Below, piece after piece: positions 5,846-11,947 of a stretch of DNA of 11,947 nucleotides. Below the pieces are notes generated by a model. It had not been told where the DNA came from. It saw nothing but the letters and a program-made list of their open reading frames with translations, and ran no database searches. The translations under genes were made by a program, and so were the position numbers. Origin of the DNA: Phycisphaerales bacterium UBA1926 (GTDB lineage Bacteria; Planctomycetota; Phycisphaerae; Phycisphaerales; UBA1924); assembly GCA_002337215.1 (NCBI GenBank), contig DDFO01000062.1, positions 30,435-42,381 of the forward strand, in the 5' to 3' direction. Within the stretch, counting starts at the first letter, position 1. Every line of letters starts with the position of its first letter.

Positions 5846-6619
5846 TCAGAACGGTGCGGGGTCTTCGAACGACATCCACGCCCCGTCGAAGGGGTGCCAG
5901 AAGCCGAGTTTCTCGGCGTGGAGCAGGAGCCTCGGCGCGAGCGCGTCGTCGCCGTAGAGGCGGTCACCGATGATCGGGAGTCCGAGCCCACCGGGCGAAC
6001 CGTCGGCCTGCAGACGCGGTTGTGCGCAGTGGATGCGGAGCTGGTGGGTGCGGCCTGTGATCGGGCGGAGCTCGAAGCGGCTGGCCTCGATCGTGCGCCC
6101 ATCGGGCGTGGTCCACTCTTCCTCGGACCGCAGGATCCAATCGGTCTTGCCGACCTTGCCGTTGTCGTAGTCAATCTTCTGGAGCGGCCGGTTGGGCCAG
6201 TCGACGCACTGCGGGAACTCCACTCTGCCTCGGCGTTCGTCGGCCTTGGTCTCGCCCGGGAGCGGCTCGGGGTCGAGCCGGCCTGCGCACAACGCGGTGT
6301 AGTTCTTGCGGACCCGGCGTTTCTCGAATTGGCCGGACAGTTTCCGGTGCGCCTCGGGGTCGAGGCCCATGACGAGCAGGCCCGATGTGTCCATGTCGAG
6401 GCGGTGGCAGGTCAGCGAGCCGGTCGCATCCGGGAATCGATCCTGGACGCGGACGCGCGCACAGTCCTGCTTGTCTTCCCCGCGTCCCGGGACGCTGAGC
6501 ATCCCGGTTGGTTTGGAGACGACGACGAACCGCTCCTCGGCGTGGACGACGCTGATATCGAGGCCGGGTGTGGGCGGCGTGTGCGGTCGGATCGGTTGAG
6601 CCTCGGACGGGTCTGTCAC
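5846..6619 (-). CDS. RluA-family pseudouridine synthase
   Basis: 257 residues from the GTG at 6619. The frame continues upstream to an ATG at 6844, but that would run through the divergent promoter region and into the next gene, with no family-like sequence. The catalytic motif HRLDMDTSGLLV holds the nucleophilic Asp75; SKPTGMLSVPG precedes it (motif I region), and GRTHQLRIHCA and GDRLYG follow, as in RluA-type enzymes. There is no S4 domain, so it is closer to RluA itself than to RluC or RluD; E. coli RluA is 219 residues. It isomerises uridine in rRNA and/or tRNA; the site cannot be assigned from sequence. An insertion with KADERRGRVEFP and RSEEEWTTPDGR lies between the catalytic and C-terminal motifs. 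No ribosome site is seen before the GTG (see the promoter entry). Confidence 0.92.
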   Translation of the reverse strand: MTDPSEAQPIRPHTPPTPGLDISVVHAEERFVVVSKPTGMLSVPGRGEDKQDCARVRVQDRFPDATGSLTCHRLDMDTSGLLVMGLDPEAHRKLSGQFEKRRVRKNYTALCAGRLDPEPLPGETKADERRGRVEFPQCVDWPNRPLQKIDYDNGKVGKTDWILRSEEEWTTPDGRTIEASRFELRPITGRTHQLRIHCAQPRLQADGSPGGLGLPIIGDRLYGDDALAPRLLLHAEKLGFWHPFDGAWMSFEDPAPF

Positions 6620-6678
6620 GAGGCAGGATAGGGGCGTGGTTCGTGCGTACAAGACGTGACGCCGCCCTATCGTTGACG
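6620..6678. promoter_or_regulatory. Divergent promoter region with possible leaderless starts
   Basis: Only 59 bases separate the GTG of the minus-strand pseudouridine synthase from the ATG of the plus-strand propeller gene. On the minus strand TATCCT (6630-6625) ends five bases before the GTG, with TTGTAC (6652-6647) as a possible -35 box 16 bases upstream. On the plus strand TATCGT (6668-6673) likewise ends five bases before the ATG; no convincing -35 box is seen there. Neither start has a Shine-Dalgarno. The symmetry suggests transcripts that begin at or near the start codons. Confidence 0.45.
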
Positions 6679-7905
6679 ATGACACGATCTGCAATTTCCT
6701 TCGGAATCGCCGCTTTCTCGCTCGCGTTGACTTTGACTGGCGCAGCCTCGGCTCAGCCATCACACGTTGCGGGGGCGCCCGTCGATCCGCTCGATTGGCG
6801 GAGCGAAGAGTCGGGCATTCTCTCGAACCATCTCCAGCTGACACCCCGCTCGCGATACATCAAGGCGGGCGAGGCGTATTTCAATCACGACGCGAGCTGG
6901 ATCGTCTTCCAGGCGATCGAGGCCCCCGAGCCGGGAGGCGAGGCCGCGACGGACTACAGCATGTACGCCGCCCCGCTGCTCCGCGACGACGCGGTCAATG
7001 TGAACGGGCTCGGCGAGACGCTGCTGCTCTCGGGCCCCGGCGCGGCAACAACGTGCGGCTGGTGGCACCCGACCGAGGAGGGCCTTGTGCTCTACGGCTC
7101 GACGCTGGTGAAGCCTGAGACAACCAACCAGCCGGGCTATCAGCGCGGAACGGGTCGGTACAAGTGGGCGTTCCCGGTCGAGATGGAGATCGTGACGCAG
7201 CGGATCGACGAGCGAGCGGACAGGCTCGCTGCGGGCGAACCCAAAGTCATGTTCAGCCGGGAAGGGTACGACGCGGAGGCGAGCTGGAGCCCCGACGGCA
7301 GGCACGTGCTCTACGCAAATGTCGATACGGCGAAGTCAGAATCGCTGGGCCGGCCCGACGCCGACCTGTGGGTCTACGACACCGAGACCGGGCTGCACAC
7401 GATTGTTGTTGAGGCGGAGGGGTACGACGGCGGGCCCTTCTTCAGCCCCGACGGGACGTGGATCACCTACCGCAGCGATCGGCGGGGCGACAACCTGCTG
7501 CAGCTGTTCATCGCCGAGCTCGACTACGACACGTCCGGTCGGATCACCGGGATCAAGCGGGAGGTCGCGCTCACGGACAACCAGCACGTGAACTGGGCGC
7601 CGTACTGGCATCCGTCCGGGCGGTTCCTGATCTACGCGACCAGCGAAGTGAGCCACCGGAACTACGAGGTGTTCGCGATCCCGGCGCTGGACGCGTCGGG
7701 GGAACCCGTGACGGATGCGAAGCCTTTGCGTGTTACGAGTGCGGACGGGTTCGATGGGCTGAGCGTGTTCAGCCCGGATGGGAAGTCCATGCTCTGGACG
7801 AGCCAGCGCGGGCCGATGGCGGAGGGCGATGCGCGGCCGACGAGCCAAGTGTGGATCGCCGATTTCGACGCCGACGCGGCGGCTCGGTTCACCGAGGGGG
7901 GCTGA
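6679..7905 (+). CDS. Exported TolB-like (PD40) beta-propeller protein
   Basis: 408 residues from ATG 6679, chosen because a clean signal peptide follows (MTRSAISFG, a hydrophobic core, then AASA/Q with cleavage after residue 25). At least four PD40/WD40-like blades show the SPDG-type motif: SWSPDG at 202-207, FFSPDG at 254-259, YWHPSG at 309-314 and VFSPDG at 363-368, each followed by a strand ending in Y or W. An earlier blade may begin at FNHDASWIVFQ. This fold binds partners or closes over peptidase active sites; no catalytic residues are visible. The protein probably sits in the periplasm or at the surface. The closest well-known relatives in layout are TolB and the propellers of S9 peptidases, and an alpha/beta hydrolase gene follows 51 bases downstream. 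The exact role is unknown. Confidence 0.88.
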   Translation: MTRSAISFGIAAFSLALTLTGAASAQPSHVAGAPVDPLDWRSEESGILSNHLQLTPRSRYIKAGEAYFNHDASWIVFQAIEAPEPGGEAATDYSMYAAPLLRDDAVNVNGLGETLLLSGPGAATTCGWWHPTEEGLVLYGSTLVKPETTNQPGYQRGTGRYKWAFPVEMEIVTQRIDERADRLAAGEPKVMFSREGYDAEASWSPDGRHVLYANVDTAKSESLGRPDADLWVYDTETGLHTIVVEAEGYDGGPFFSPDGTWITYRSDRRGDNLLQLFIAELDYDTSGRITGIKREVALTDNQHVNWAPYWHPSGRFLIYATSEVSHRNYEVFAIPALDASGEPVTDAKPLRVTSADGFDGLSVFSPDGKSMLWTSQRGPMAEGDARPTSQVWIADFDADAAARFTEGG

Positions 7906-7956
7906 TGCCGTCCGCCGGGCCGATCACGGGCGTTCGTAGGCGTGTGGGAGTCGATG

Positions 7957-9537
7957 ATGACGCTGCCTGACGACTTTGGGATGACCGCGGTGCGGACGCT
8001 GGCGCGGGTCGCGGACCCGACGCCGGCGCGCGAGCACTCGGTGTTCTGGTCGCACTGGCTCGGCGCGATCGACGACGCGGTCCCGACGCTCGTTGAGCGC
8101 ACCCAATCGGGCACCGGGGTCAACGCGGTCGATCCGAGCGACGAGACGTGCACCCACGCCGTCGCGAGCCTCGGCGGCGTGCGGATCGGTGCACGGCTCG
8201 TGCTCCCGCCCAAGGGAATCGCCATCCGGGGCGGCGTCGTCAGCACGCACGGCTACGCAGTGAGTACACCGATCGCGGATCGGGATTCAGCCTTCGAGCC
8301 GATCGCGGCGCGGGGACTGGCGGTCCTGAACATCCGTGTCCGCGGCTACGCCGGGAGCAGGCTCGATACGGGGGATCTGCAGACGCAGACCGAGCCTGGG
8401 CTGGGCTGGATCACGCGGGGGCTCGACGACCCCGATCCGTCATCGGACGGGACGATGCGGTGGTCCTACGCCGGAGCTGTGGCGGATGTGTTCCAGGCGT
8501 GCCGGGCGCTGCGGTGGTGGCTCGCGGATCGCGTGGTCAGCACATCGGAGATCTTCCTGCACGGCGAGAGCTTCGGGGGTGGGCTCGCGCTCCCTGCGGC
8601 GGCGAAACTGGAAGGACGAGGGCACGAGCACGTCCGCGTCGGTCGGCTCGCGCTCGCGCTGCCGACGATGGGGGATTGGCCCTGGCGGCACGAGCACCCG
8701 ATCCGCGGGGGGAGCGGCGCGGAGGTTGCGCGGCTGCTCGAGCGGCGGGCGGACCTCGCCGATCTGATCCGGCTTCGGCTCCGGCTGTTCGACAGCGTGG
8801 TGCACGGGGCGAGGGTCCGCTGCCCCGTGCTGTGCAAACTCGCGACGCGGGACGAGATCGTGCCCGCGCCCTCAGCGGCAGCGGTCTTCAACGCGATGCG
8901 GGTGGACCCGGGGATGAAGTGGCGGTTTGTCGTTCCGCACGGACACGCCGAGACCGGGATCGCAAACGCGAAAAGGCACCTCGAGTTTGAGCGGTGCATG
9001 ACTGATTTTCTCGACCCGGCAAAGGACCCGGCCAAGGCGATGCTCGGGTGGAGCGACCGGCTGCATGTGGAGCCGGACGAGACTGAACCAAGTGCGAGCG
9101 GCTCGCCGGGTTCGCTGTTCGGCGACGACGCCGAATCTCCCGATGCGCTCGAGATCGCAATCGCGACGCGGTACTCGCAGGTCGGCCGCACGCTCGATGA
9201 TCTGCCCTATACCGATGATTTTGAGCAGATCTGGTCGTCGCTTGCGAAGGCGACGAACACGGATCGCCGCGGGCTGTTCCACAAACTCCACAACATGCGC
9301 AAGGCGGGGAAACTCCCACGGCTCGGGCGGGCGGCGGGGTCTCCTCCGAAGATCGAGCCCGACGAAGAGCAGGTTCTGGCGCGGATGATCGAAGCGGAAC
9401 TCGGCTCGCTTGGGCAGCGCGACCGCCTGCCCTACACCGACGCGTTCGATAGCATTCTCGAGCGGTTTTGTGAGCAGACGGGGCGGACACTGAGCCGGCA
9501 CGATTGCTGGCGTTTGATCGCGAAGCTCGCGAAGTAG
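7957..9537 (+). CDS. Alpha/beta hydrolase (acetyl-xylan-esterase/S9-like) with tandem C-terminal LPYTD domain
   Basis: 526 residues from ATG 7957, which has GGGAG (7946-7950) six bases upstream; an ATG at 7954 and a GTG at 7942 are too close to or upstream of that site. There is no signal peptide, so it is probably cytoplasmic. Residues about 60-360 are an alpha/beta hydrolase: STHGYAV near 98, IRVRGYAGS as in acetyl xylan esterase-like enzymes, the nucleophile elbow HGESFGGG with Ser205, Asp299 in TRDEIVP, and His330 (or His328) in PHGHAE. It should cleave an ester or peptide; the substrate is unknown. After an acidic, Ser-rich linker (about 365-395) comes an extension of about 130 residues with two copies of an LPYTDxFxxI motif at 416 and 491. 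I do not recognise that domain; see findings. It may be co-transcribed with the propeller gene upstream. Confidence 0.87.
   Translation: MTLPDDFGMTAVRTLARVADPTPAREHSVFWSHWLGAIDDAVPTLVERTQSGTGVNAVDPSDETCTHAVASLGGVRIGARLVLPPKGIAIRGGVVSTHGYAVSTPIADRDSAFEPIAARGLAVLNIRVRGYAGSRLDTGDLQTQTEPGLGWITRGLDDPDPSSDGTMRWSYAGAVADVFQACRALRWWLADRVVSTSEIFLHGESFGGGLALPAAAKLEGRGHEHVRVGRLALALPTMGDWPWRHEHPIRGGSGAEVARLLERRADLADLIRLRLRLFDSVVHGARVRCPVLCKLATRDEIVPAPSAAAVFNAMRVDPGMKWRFVVPHGHAETGIANAKRHLEFERCMTDFLDPAKDPAKAMLGWSDRLHVEPDETEPSASGSPGSLFGDDAESPDALEIAIATRYSQVGRTLDDLPYTDDFEQIWSSLAKATNTDRRGLFHKLHNMRKAGKLPRLGRAAGSPPKIEPDEEQVLARMIEAELGSLGQRDRLPYTDAFDSILERFCEQTGRTLSRHDCWRLIAKLAK
9202..9534 (+). repeat. Duplicated LPYTD helical domain at the hydrolase C-terminus
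   Basis: Bases 9202-9321 and 9427-9534 encode two related segments starting LPYTDDFEQI and LPYTDAFDSI, 75 residues apart. Both are followed by a mostly helical, basic stretch (DRRGLFHKLHNMRKAGKLPR in the first, SRHDCWRLIAKLAK in the second). Each is preceded by an acidic helix-like segment. The second copy stops before the GKLPRLGR part of the first. Confidence 0.6.
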
Positions 9538-9629
9538 GCTTTGACCTCCTGATCTTGATGGACTGATGCTGGCGACCCGAAACAACGACTCTGGTTCTCG
9601 CGGCGAACGCGGAGAAGACAAGGACTGAC

Positions 9630-10568
9630 ATGATCGGCACCGTGCAGACGCTGATGACCGGCCTCATCGACTACGCCGGGCTCTTTCCGCCCGCGAAGCT
9701 CGGGATGAACGACGCGGTGACGAACTTCGCACGCGATCTCGGCGGCACCGACGCGTTCGCGCTGAGCAAGTTCATCTGCCTCGCGAGCCGTCTCGAGGAA
9801 CTGAGCGAGCAGGGGCGCGTGCTGATGCCTGGGACGTATGCGACCAGCGGGTACCGCGAGATGGCGCTGCAGACCGACCCCTGGTCGATCTCGGTGGTGG
9901 GTGATCTGCCGCTTGAAGAAACCCTCGACGCGATCGACGCGTTCAACGCGCGGCACGAGACCGAGGAGCAGGGCCTCGCGAAGGTCCGGGCACTCGAGAT
10001 CCGGGGCACGGATTCTCAGCAGATCGACGCGGCGATCGAGGCGATCCCCGAGGATCTCCCGGCGTTCATCGAGATCCCGCTCGACGTTGATTTCCGGGGG
10101 ATGATCGCAGCGCTCGCGGGCAACCCTGGGATCGGAGCGAAGGTCCGCTGCGGCGGTGTCGAGGCGGGCATGATCCCCCCCTCGGATCGCCTCGCGGCGT
10201 TCATCCACGCGTGCGGCGCGTCCGACGTGCCGTTCAAGGCGACCGCGGGGCTGCACCACCCGGTGCGGGGCGAGCAGGACTTGACGTATGACAAGAGCCC
10301 GCCGCGCGCGGTCATGCACGGGTATCTGAACGTTTTCATCGGTGCGTCGATCGCGCGCGTGAAACGGCTGACGGCCGAGCGGATCTCCGAGATTCTTGAA
10401 GAGACCGATCCCGGCGTGTTCCGGCTGGAAGAGGATCTCGCGGGCTGGCGAGACTGGTCGATCGACCGGACCCAGTTCGCCCGGTGCCGGGAGTCGTTCT
10501 GCCTGGGGTACGGATCGTGCTCGTTCACCGAGCCGCTGGAAGACCTGAGGGCGCTGGGTCACCTCTGA
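9630..10568 (+). CDS. Conserved protein of unknown function (LIDYAGLFPPA / KATAGLHHP family)
   Basis: 312 residues from ATG 9630 with AAGGA (9620-9624) five bases upstream. There is no signal peptide or membrane segment, so it is cytoplasmic. I recall similar proteins annotated only as hypothetical in Planctomycetota and Actinomycetota. They share the opening LIDYAGLFPPA (here about residues 12-22), a KxRCGG motif (Lys171-Gly176), FKATAGLHHPVR (Lys203, His209, His210) and HGYLNVF. Alternating helix and strand segments, with conserved charged residues at strand ends, suggest a TIM-barrel-like enzyme. The invariant-looking Lys, Arg, Cys and His-His are candidate active-site residues. No reaction can be assigned. 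It follows the hydrolase by 92 bases and overlaps the convergent membrane-protein gene by 10 bases at its 3' end. Confidence 0.85.
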   Translation: MIGTVQTLMTGLIDYAGLFPPAKLGMNDAVTNFARDLGGTDAFALSKFICLASRLEELSEQGRVLMPGTYATSGYREMALQTDPWSISVVGDLPLEETLDAIDAFNARHETEEQGLAKVRALEIRGTDSQQIDAAIEAIPEDLPAFIEIPLDVDFRGMIAALAGNPGIGAKVRCGGVEAGMIPPSDRLAAFIHACGASDVPFKATAGLHHPVRGEQDLTYDKSPPRAVMHGYLNVFIGASIARVKRLTAERISEILEETDPGVFRLEEDLAGWRDWSIDRTQFARCRESFCLGYGSCSFTEPLEDLRALGHL

Positions 10569-10957
10569 TGCTCATTGGCGTCTCGCCGGAGCTTTCGGCA
10601 GGCGAACCAGAATCCGACCATGGCCATCGGCTCGAGCAGCACGAGGAACGGCAGGTGGTACCAGAGCGGCATGGATGACCAGGCCGAACCCTGGACCACG
10701 ACGCCGGTGAGCAACAGGAGCGTCCCGAGGATCCAACCGGCGGAAGTCTTGCAGCGTGCGATCGCGCCGCAGGTAAACCCGCCGACCAGCGAGCAGGCGA
10801 CGCTCAGGCCGAGCGCGAGGCCCAGGTAGATCGTGTTGTCGATTCTCTCAGCCGTGGGATCGATCGTGAACACCGCCATCAGCGACAGTCCGCCGGCGAG
10901 CCAGAGGACGGTCCACGCGGCGTAGCCGGCGATGATCGCGAGCACGATGCGCGTCAT
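10559..10957 (-). CDS. Four-helix integral membrane protein of unknown function
   Basis: 132 residues from the ATG at 10957, whose last two bases form an ATGA overlap with the stop of the SRPBCC gene; a G-rich ribosome site (AGGGGGGG, 10969-10962) lies just before it. Four hydrophobic helices cover nearly the whole protein: about 4-30, 42-66, 73-92 and 100-119, followed by a basic tail with RKLRRD. Cysteines occur within or beside helices 2 and 4, without a recognisable motif. I do not recognise the family. As last gene of the ArsR–SRPBCC operon it shares that operon's control and may act at the membrane in the same process. Its last codons overlap the end of the convergent gene. Confidence 0.82.
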   Translation of the reverse strand: MTRIVLAIIAGYAAWTVLWLAGGLSLMAVFTIDPTAERIDNTIYLGLALGLSVACSLVGGFTCGAIARCKTSAGWILGTLLLLTGVVVQGSAWSSMPLWYHLPFLVLLEPMAMVGFWFACRKLRRDANEHQR

Positions 10958-11517
10958 GACGCCCCCCCTGCCGTTGCACGGTATTCGAGCGGCCAGTTCT
11001 CGGCCTTGCATTTCGCGGGCGTCATCATCGGTGCCAGCGCACCGAGAGTTCCGAAGAGCACACGGTTCATCAGCGGGGCCTTGCCGTTCTCGACGACCGA
11101 CTTGAGCACCGAGCAGATCATGCCCCCGCCCTGGAGCATGCTCTTGCCGGTCTTGTTGGTGGCGACGAGTTTGTCCACGGTCAGCGTGAAGTCGGTGCCG
11201 CCGTCCTTCTCCGAGAGTTCGTAGGTCACGATCGTCTCGGGCTCGTCGATATGCGTGAATCTGAGCGTGTGCTTGAAGAGCCGGGGCGGGTCGACCTCGA
11301 GGATCTCGCCGACCATGCCGACGTACTTGCCGTTCTTGCTCCGCATCTGGATCGTGGAACCGGGCGCGACGCCGCCCGCGGTGTGCATCACGTTGTGGAA
11401 GATCGCGGCCTGCGGCTCGCCCGACTTGGTCATCTCGGCGAAGACCGTCTCCCTTGGCGCCTCGATGTGGATCTTGAAGACCGCCCGGCCGTCTGATACC
11501 TGTTTCTCGACGCTCAT
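10954..11517 (-). CDS. SRPBCC/AHSA1-domain protein
   Basis: 187 residues from ATG 11517, supported by AAAGGGA (11531-11525) seven bases upstream; an upstream ATG in the same frame would run into the regulator gene. It has the START/SRPBCC fold in its AHSA1 (Hsp90 ATPase activator-like) form: FKIHIEAPRETVFAEMT at the N-terminus, GEILEVDPPRLFKHTLRF in the middle and GGTDFTLTVDKL near residue 125. These proteins form a hydrophobic cavity for a small ligand, which is not known here. An ArsR regulator gene followed directly by an AHSA1 gene is a recurrent pairing in many bacteria, often annotated as ligand- or stress-responsive, and the close spacing here (13 bases) agrees. The C-terminal part beyond about 135 (MLQGGGMICSVLKS) resembles the end helix of the fold. 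Confidence 0.87.
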   Translation of the reverse strand: MSVEKQVSDGRAVFKIHIEAPRETVFAEMTKSGEPQAAIFHNVMHTAGGVAPGSTIQMRSKNGKYVGMVGEILEVDPPRLFKHTLRFTHIDEPETIVTYELSEKDGGTDFTLTVDKLVATNKTGKSMLQGGGMICSVLKSVVENGKAPLMNRVLFGTLGALAPMMTPAKCKAENWPLEYRATAGGAS

Positions 11518-11530
11518 TGTGTTATCCCTT

Positions 11531-11914
11531 TCATGCATTCTTCCCGGTCTTCCCTGCATTCCGCGACGCGCGGACACGCTTCTTCTTCCGCTCCTGCATC
11601 TCGACGCGGTACTTGAGGTCGGCGAGCGCGCCCGCCCAGAACCCGCTGTACTCGTCCGACCACCGATCGTGGATGATCTGGATCGGAGCGACGTTGAATT
11701 GCAAACGCCGCTCCCGGCCCTGCTTCTCGCTCAGGAGCAATCCCGCGTCCTCCAGCACACGGATGTGCTTGATGACGCCGATCCGGCTCATCGTGAAGTG
11801 TGCACACACATCCCCCACCGTGCAGCCGGGGTCGTCCTTCACAATGTCGAGGATGCCGCGTCTCGCCTGGTGGGCGAGGGCCTGGAACACGGCATCCATC
11901 GATGGCTCATTCAT
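11531..11914 (-). CDS. ArsR-family winged-helix transcriptional regulator
   Basis: 127 residues from ATG 11914. Residues about 6-80 are the winged helix: MDAVFQALAHQARRGILDIV opens the fold, VGDVCAHFTMSRIGVIKHIR is the helix-turn-helix, and LEDAGLLLSEKQGRERR is the turn into the wing. The ELCVCDL metal box of arsenic and cadmium sensors is missing; the only cysteines are Cys31 and Cys37, so metal sensing is not indicated. The C-terminus is basic (QERKKKRVRA). It heads the operon with the SRPBCC and membrane-protein genes, and a palindrome directly before its start codon suggests it represses itself. No clear ribosome site is present before the ATG, so translation may be leaderless. Confidence 0.93.
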   Translation of the reverse strand: MNEPSMDAVFQALAHQARRGILDIVKDDPGCTVGDVCAHFTMSRIGVIKHIRVLEDAGLLLSEKQGRERRLQFNVAPIQIIHDRWSDEYSGFWAGALADLKYRVEMQERKKKRVRASRNAGKTGKNA

Positions 11915-11930
11915 GTAACCAGTAGGTTAC
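11915..11930 (-). promoter_or_regulatory. Palindromic operator at the ArsR start
   Basis: GTAACC (11915-11920) and GGTTAC (11925-11930) form a perfect 6+6 inverted repeat with a four-base centre. It touches the ATG of the ArsR gene. Homodimeric ArsR proteins bind such dyads over their own promoters, so autoregulation of the three-gene operon is likely. The AT-rich bases at 11931-11945 could hold part of the promoter; the window ends before more can be seen. Confidence 0.65.
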
Positions 11931-11947
11931 TTTTATTTCAGCGTCTA

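Noticed and set aside
5894..6631. Open frame of 245 codons on the plus strand across the pseudouridine synthase gene
   Set aside because: The minus strand carries the HRLDxDTSG catalytic motif and other family motifs; the plus frame is its shadow.
6620..6844. Longer N-terminus for the pseudouridine synthase, from an ATG at 6844
   Set aside because: It would overlap the signal-peptide region of the divergent propeller gene by over 160 bases, and the added residues are Arg-rich without family similarity.
9432..10562. Open frame of 376 codons on the minus strand across the conserved unknown gene
   Set aside because: The composition (Arg/Asp/Glu-rich, low motif content) is typical of an antisense frame. 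The plus-strand gene has a ribosome site and recognisable conserved motifs.
11531..11914. ArsR protein as an arsenic or heavy-metal sensor
   Set aside because: The ELCVCDL-type metal box is absent and no arsenic-resistance gene is nearby; the SRPBCC partner points to another signal.
1..11947. CRISPR array, tRNA or rRNA gene, transposase, integrase, or a known defence system
   Set aside because: I looked on both strands and found no regular spaced repeats, no cloverleaf-like gene and no motif of these families.

Overview
The window reads as a piece of a GC-rich bacterial chromosome, most likely from the Planctomycetota, class Phycisphaerae. The best clue is the first gene, a secreted nuclease that ends in two ADLAEP-x-GV-x-DLADI repeats closed by cysteines. 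This is the 'GC-type dockerin' tail that Phycisphaerales attach to many exported proteins. A DUF1573–rhodanese–MauE cluster and GTG/TTG-rich start use fit the same group. The taxonomic call is inference; no rRNA or other marker beyond bS18 is present. Genes are densely packed and no gap exceeds 300 bases.

Layout. 1-1505 (+): 3' part of a secreted endonuclease/exonuclease/phosphatase-fold protein with an ASH-like domain and the dockerin-like tail. 1755-4060 (+): a tight three-gene operon of an exported DUF1573 protein, a membrane-anchored rhodanese and a MauE/DoxX-type membrane protein, which together look like a cell-envelope sulfur/thiol redox module. 4130-4931 (+): ribosomal protein bS18, here without rpsF, ssb or rplI beside it, then a GAF-fold free methionine-(R)-sulfoxide reductase. 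4932-5711 (-): an unrecognised membrane-anchored or secreted protein in a visibly AT-richer stretch, preceded by an intergenic region full of inverted repeats. 5846-6619 (-): an RluA-family pseudouridine synthase. Divergent from it, 6679-7905 (+) is an exported TolB-like beta-propeller, followed by 7957-9537 (+), an alpha/beta hydrolase with an unusual duplicated C-terminal domain. 9630-10568 (+): a conserved protein of unknown function. 10559-11914 (-): an operon of an ArsR-type regulator, an SRPBCC/AHSA1 protein and a four-helix membrane protein, with a perfect palindrome directly in front of the regulator's start codon.

I found no CRISPR array, tRNA, rRNA, transposase, integrase or recognisable defence system. 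The parts most likely to be under-described are the tandem LPYTD domain on the hydrolase, the envelope redox trio, the propeller plus hydrolase pair, the conserved unknown at 9630-10568, and the structured intergenic region at 5731-5834.
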